A stretch of 6,128 nt of DNA, taken from a bacterium. GTDB taxonomy: Bacteria; Chloroflexota; Dormibacteria; UBA8260; Bog-877. The position numbers and the translations under genes were made by a program. The notes beneath the pieces are model-generated. The model saw only the letters and a list, made by a program, of their open reading frames with translations, did not search any database and was not told the DNA's origin. Every line of letters starts with the position of its first letter. Positions within the stretch are counted from its first letter, which is position 1. Location: NCBI GenBank assembly GCA_021791345.1, contig JAJYWT010000014.1:1-6128 (forward strand), read 5' to 3'. This document shows positions 5,641 through 6,128 of this stretch, piece by piece.

Positions 5641-6128
5641 ATGCCCCGCACCCCTAGGAAACCCGCGACGCGGCGCCCGGCCGCGCGCACCGGAGCACGC
5701 TCCGGAACTCGCACGGCGCGGCGCACGACCAGCGCCAGGTCCGCCACCGCCCAGCGCAGCACCACCCCGCGTCGCACCGCTCGCGGTGCGGTGGCGGCGG
5801 TGAGCCCGGCGGCCATCAACCGCGCGCTGACCGCGCAGCTCAAGCTGCTGGAGCGCCGCCTCGCGGACATCGAGCGCAAGTTGGACGCCGCCATCAGTGA
5901 CCGCCGTGCGGGCGCGCCATCTGCGCGTGGTACCAGCAGAACCACCACCGTGCGAGCTCGGACCGCGCGCACCGGCGCATCCAGGACCGCCGCCAGGACC
6001 ACGACCCGTTCCGCGTCCAGGACCCCCAGGCGCTCCGCCACCACCCGGTCCACGACCACCAGGACCGCGACTGCCCGAGCCGCGGCACCCCGGGGGCGCC
6101 GCCCCGCGACGGCTGGCGCCAGCAACGG
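5641..6128 (+). CDS. Arginine/threonine-rich basic protein with a central coiled coil, 3'-truncated by the window
   Basis: I do not recognise the family. At least 162 codons are open from ATG 5641 to the right edge, where the gene continues. Arg makes up 37 of the 162 residues and Thr 31, against only 3 Lys, so the protein is strongly basic through Arg. Three zones are visible. Residues 1-50 are an Arg/Thr/Ala/Pro-rich tail. About residues 57-88 form an amphipathic helix with Leu63, Leu67, Leu70, Leu74, Ile77, Leu81 and Ala84 in alternating 4/3 spacing, a short dimerising coiled coil. From residue 90 on there is a low-complexity tail dominated by (S/A/T)RT units. There is no signal peptide, membrane segment or Cys. 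The shape, a coiled coil flanked by disordered basic arms, suggests nucleic-acid or other polyanion binding, as in nucleoid-associated or H1-like bacterial proteins; this is inference. The preceding methyltransferase is a pseudogene and gives no functional context. Confidence 0.75.
   Translation, partial: MPRTPRKPATRRPAARTGARSGTRTARRTTSARSATAQRSTTPRRTARGAVAAVSPAAINRALTAQLKLLERRLADIERKLDAAISDRRAGAPSARGTSRTTTVRARTARTGASRTAARTTTRSASRTPRRSATTRSTTTRTATARAAAPRGRRPATAGASN
5981..6066 (+). repeat. In-phase CCAGGACC repeats coding for R-T units
   Basis: CCAGGACC occurs at 5981, 5993, 6017 and 6059, spaced 12, 24 and 42 nt, all multiples of three, so each copy adds Arg-Thr in the same frame. The use of AGG for these arginines points to growth of the tail by duplication of a short unit. 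Confidence 0.5.

Noticed and set aside
5330..5641. Minus-strand ORF of 103 codons in the gene-poor region
   Set aside because: It has a TTG start with no Shine-Dalgarno, no recognisable motif and an unremarkable composition. Not enough to call a gene.
5288..5803. Continuation of the methyltransferase frame to 5803 as a genuine fusion protein
   Set aside because: Past about 5287 the sequence has no family resemblance and overlaps the better supported ATG 5641 gene in another frame. It looks like run-on after loss of the stop.
5574..6125. Minus-strand ORF of 183 codons
   Set aside because: It is the antisense of the Arg-rich ORF and runs through that gene's Shine-Dalgarno. Its Ala/Val/Arg-rich composition is the mirror of Arg/Thr/Ala codons, and it has no family motifs.
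1..6128. CRISPR array, tRNA, rRNA, insertion sequence or defence island
   Set aside because: I saw no regularly spaced repeats, no cloverleaf or T-loop signature, no transposase motifs and no defence-type domains on either strand.

Overview
This is a GC-rich chromosomal window whose gene content points to the Actinomycetota or a neighbouring high-GC phylum. The supporting signs are a guaB3-guaA purine pair, a class E-like sortase, GTG and TTG starts, and two genes that look leaderlessly transcribed. The gene families alone do not settle the lineage. Most of the window is ordinary housekeeping or regulatory DNA. The less ordinary part is the right third, from about 4.39 kb to the end.

Left block (minus strand, transcribed right to left): a sortase (1492-2163), then guaB3, an IMP dehydrogenase-family enzyme without CBS domains (196-1356), then the N-terminus of guaA, GMP synthase, which runs off the left edge (1-176). 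guaB3 and guaA are 19 nt apart and carry out consecutive steps, IMP to XMP to GMP. The sortase lies 135 nt upstream of guaB3 on the same strand and has no evident functional link to it.

Middle block: an OmpR/PhoB-type response regulator (2306-3115, plus strand) is divergent from the sortase across a 142-nt control region. No histidine kinase is present in the window. The regulator converges, 13 nt end to end, with a Glu/Leu/Phe/Val dehydrogenase-family gene (3129-4394, minus strand). That protein keeps almost the whole family signature, but the catalytic lysine of the GGAKGG motif is alanine. The true start is probably a GTG lying 6 nt below a TATACT box (a leaderless arrangement), with a perfect 6+4+6 palindrome just upstream.

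Right block: divergent from the dehydrogenase is a class I SAM-dependent methyltransferase pseudogene (4575-5287), broken by two in-frame stops and a one-base frameshift. After about 350 nt without a recognisable gene comes an ORF with a strong Shine-Dalgarno sequence that is open to the right edge (5641-6128). It encodes an Arg/Thr/Ala-rich, almost lysine-free protein with a short central coiled coil. I do not recognise its family. A DNA- or RNA-binding, nucleoid-type role is only an inference from composition.

I saw no complete new multi-gene system, CRISPR array, mobile element, tRNA or rRNA. The best candidates for novelty are the lysine-less dehydrogenase and the arginine-rich coiled-coil protein.
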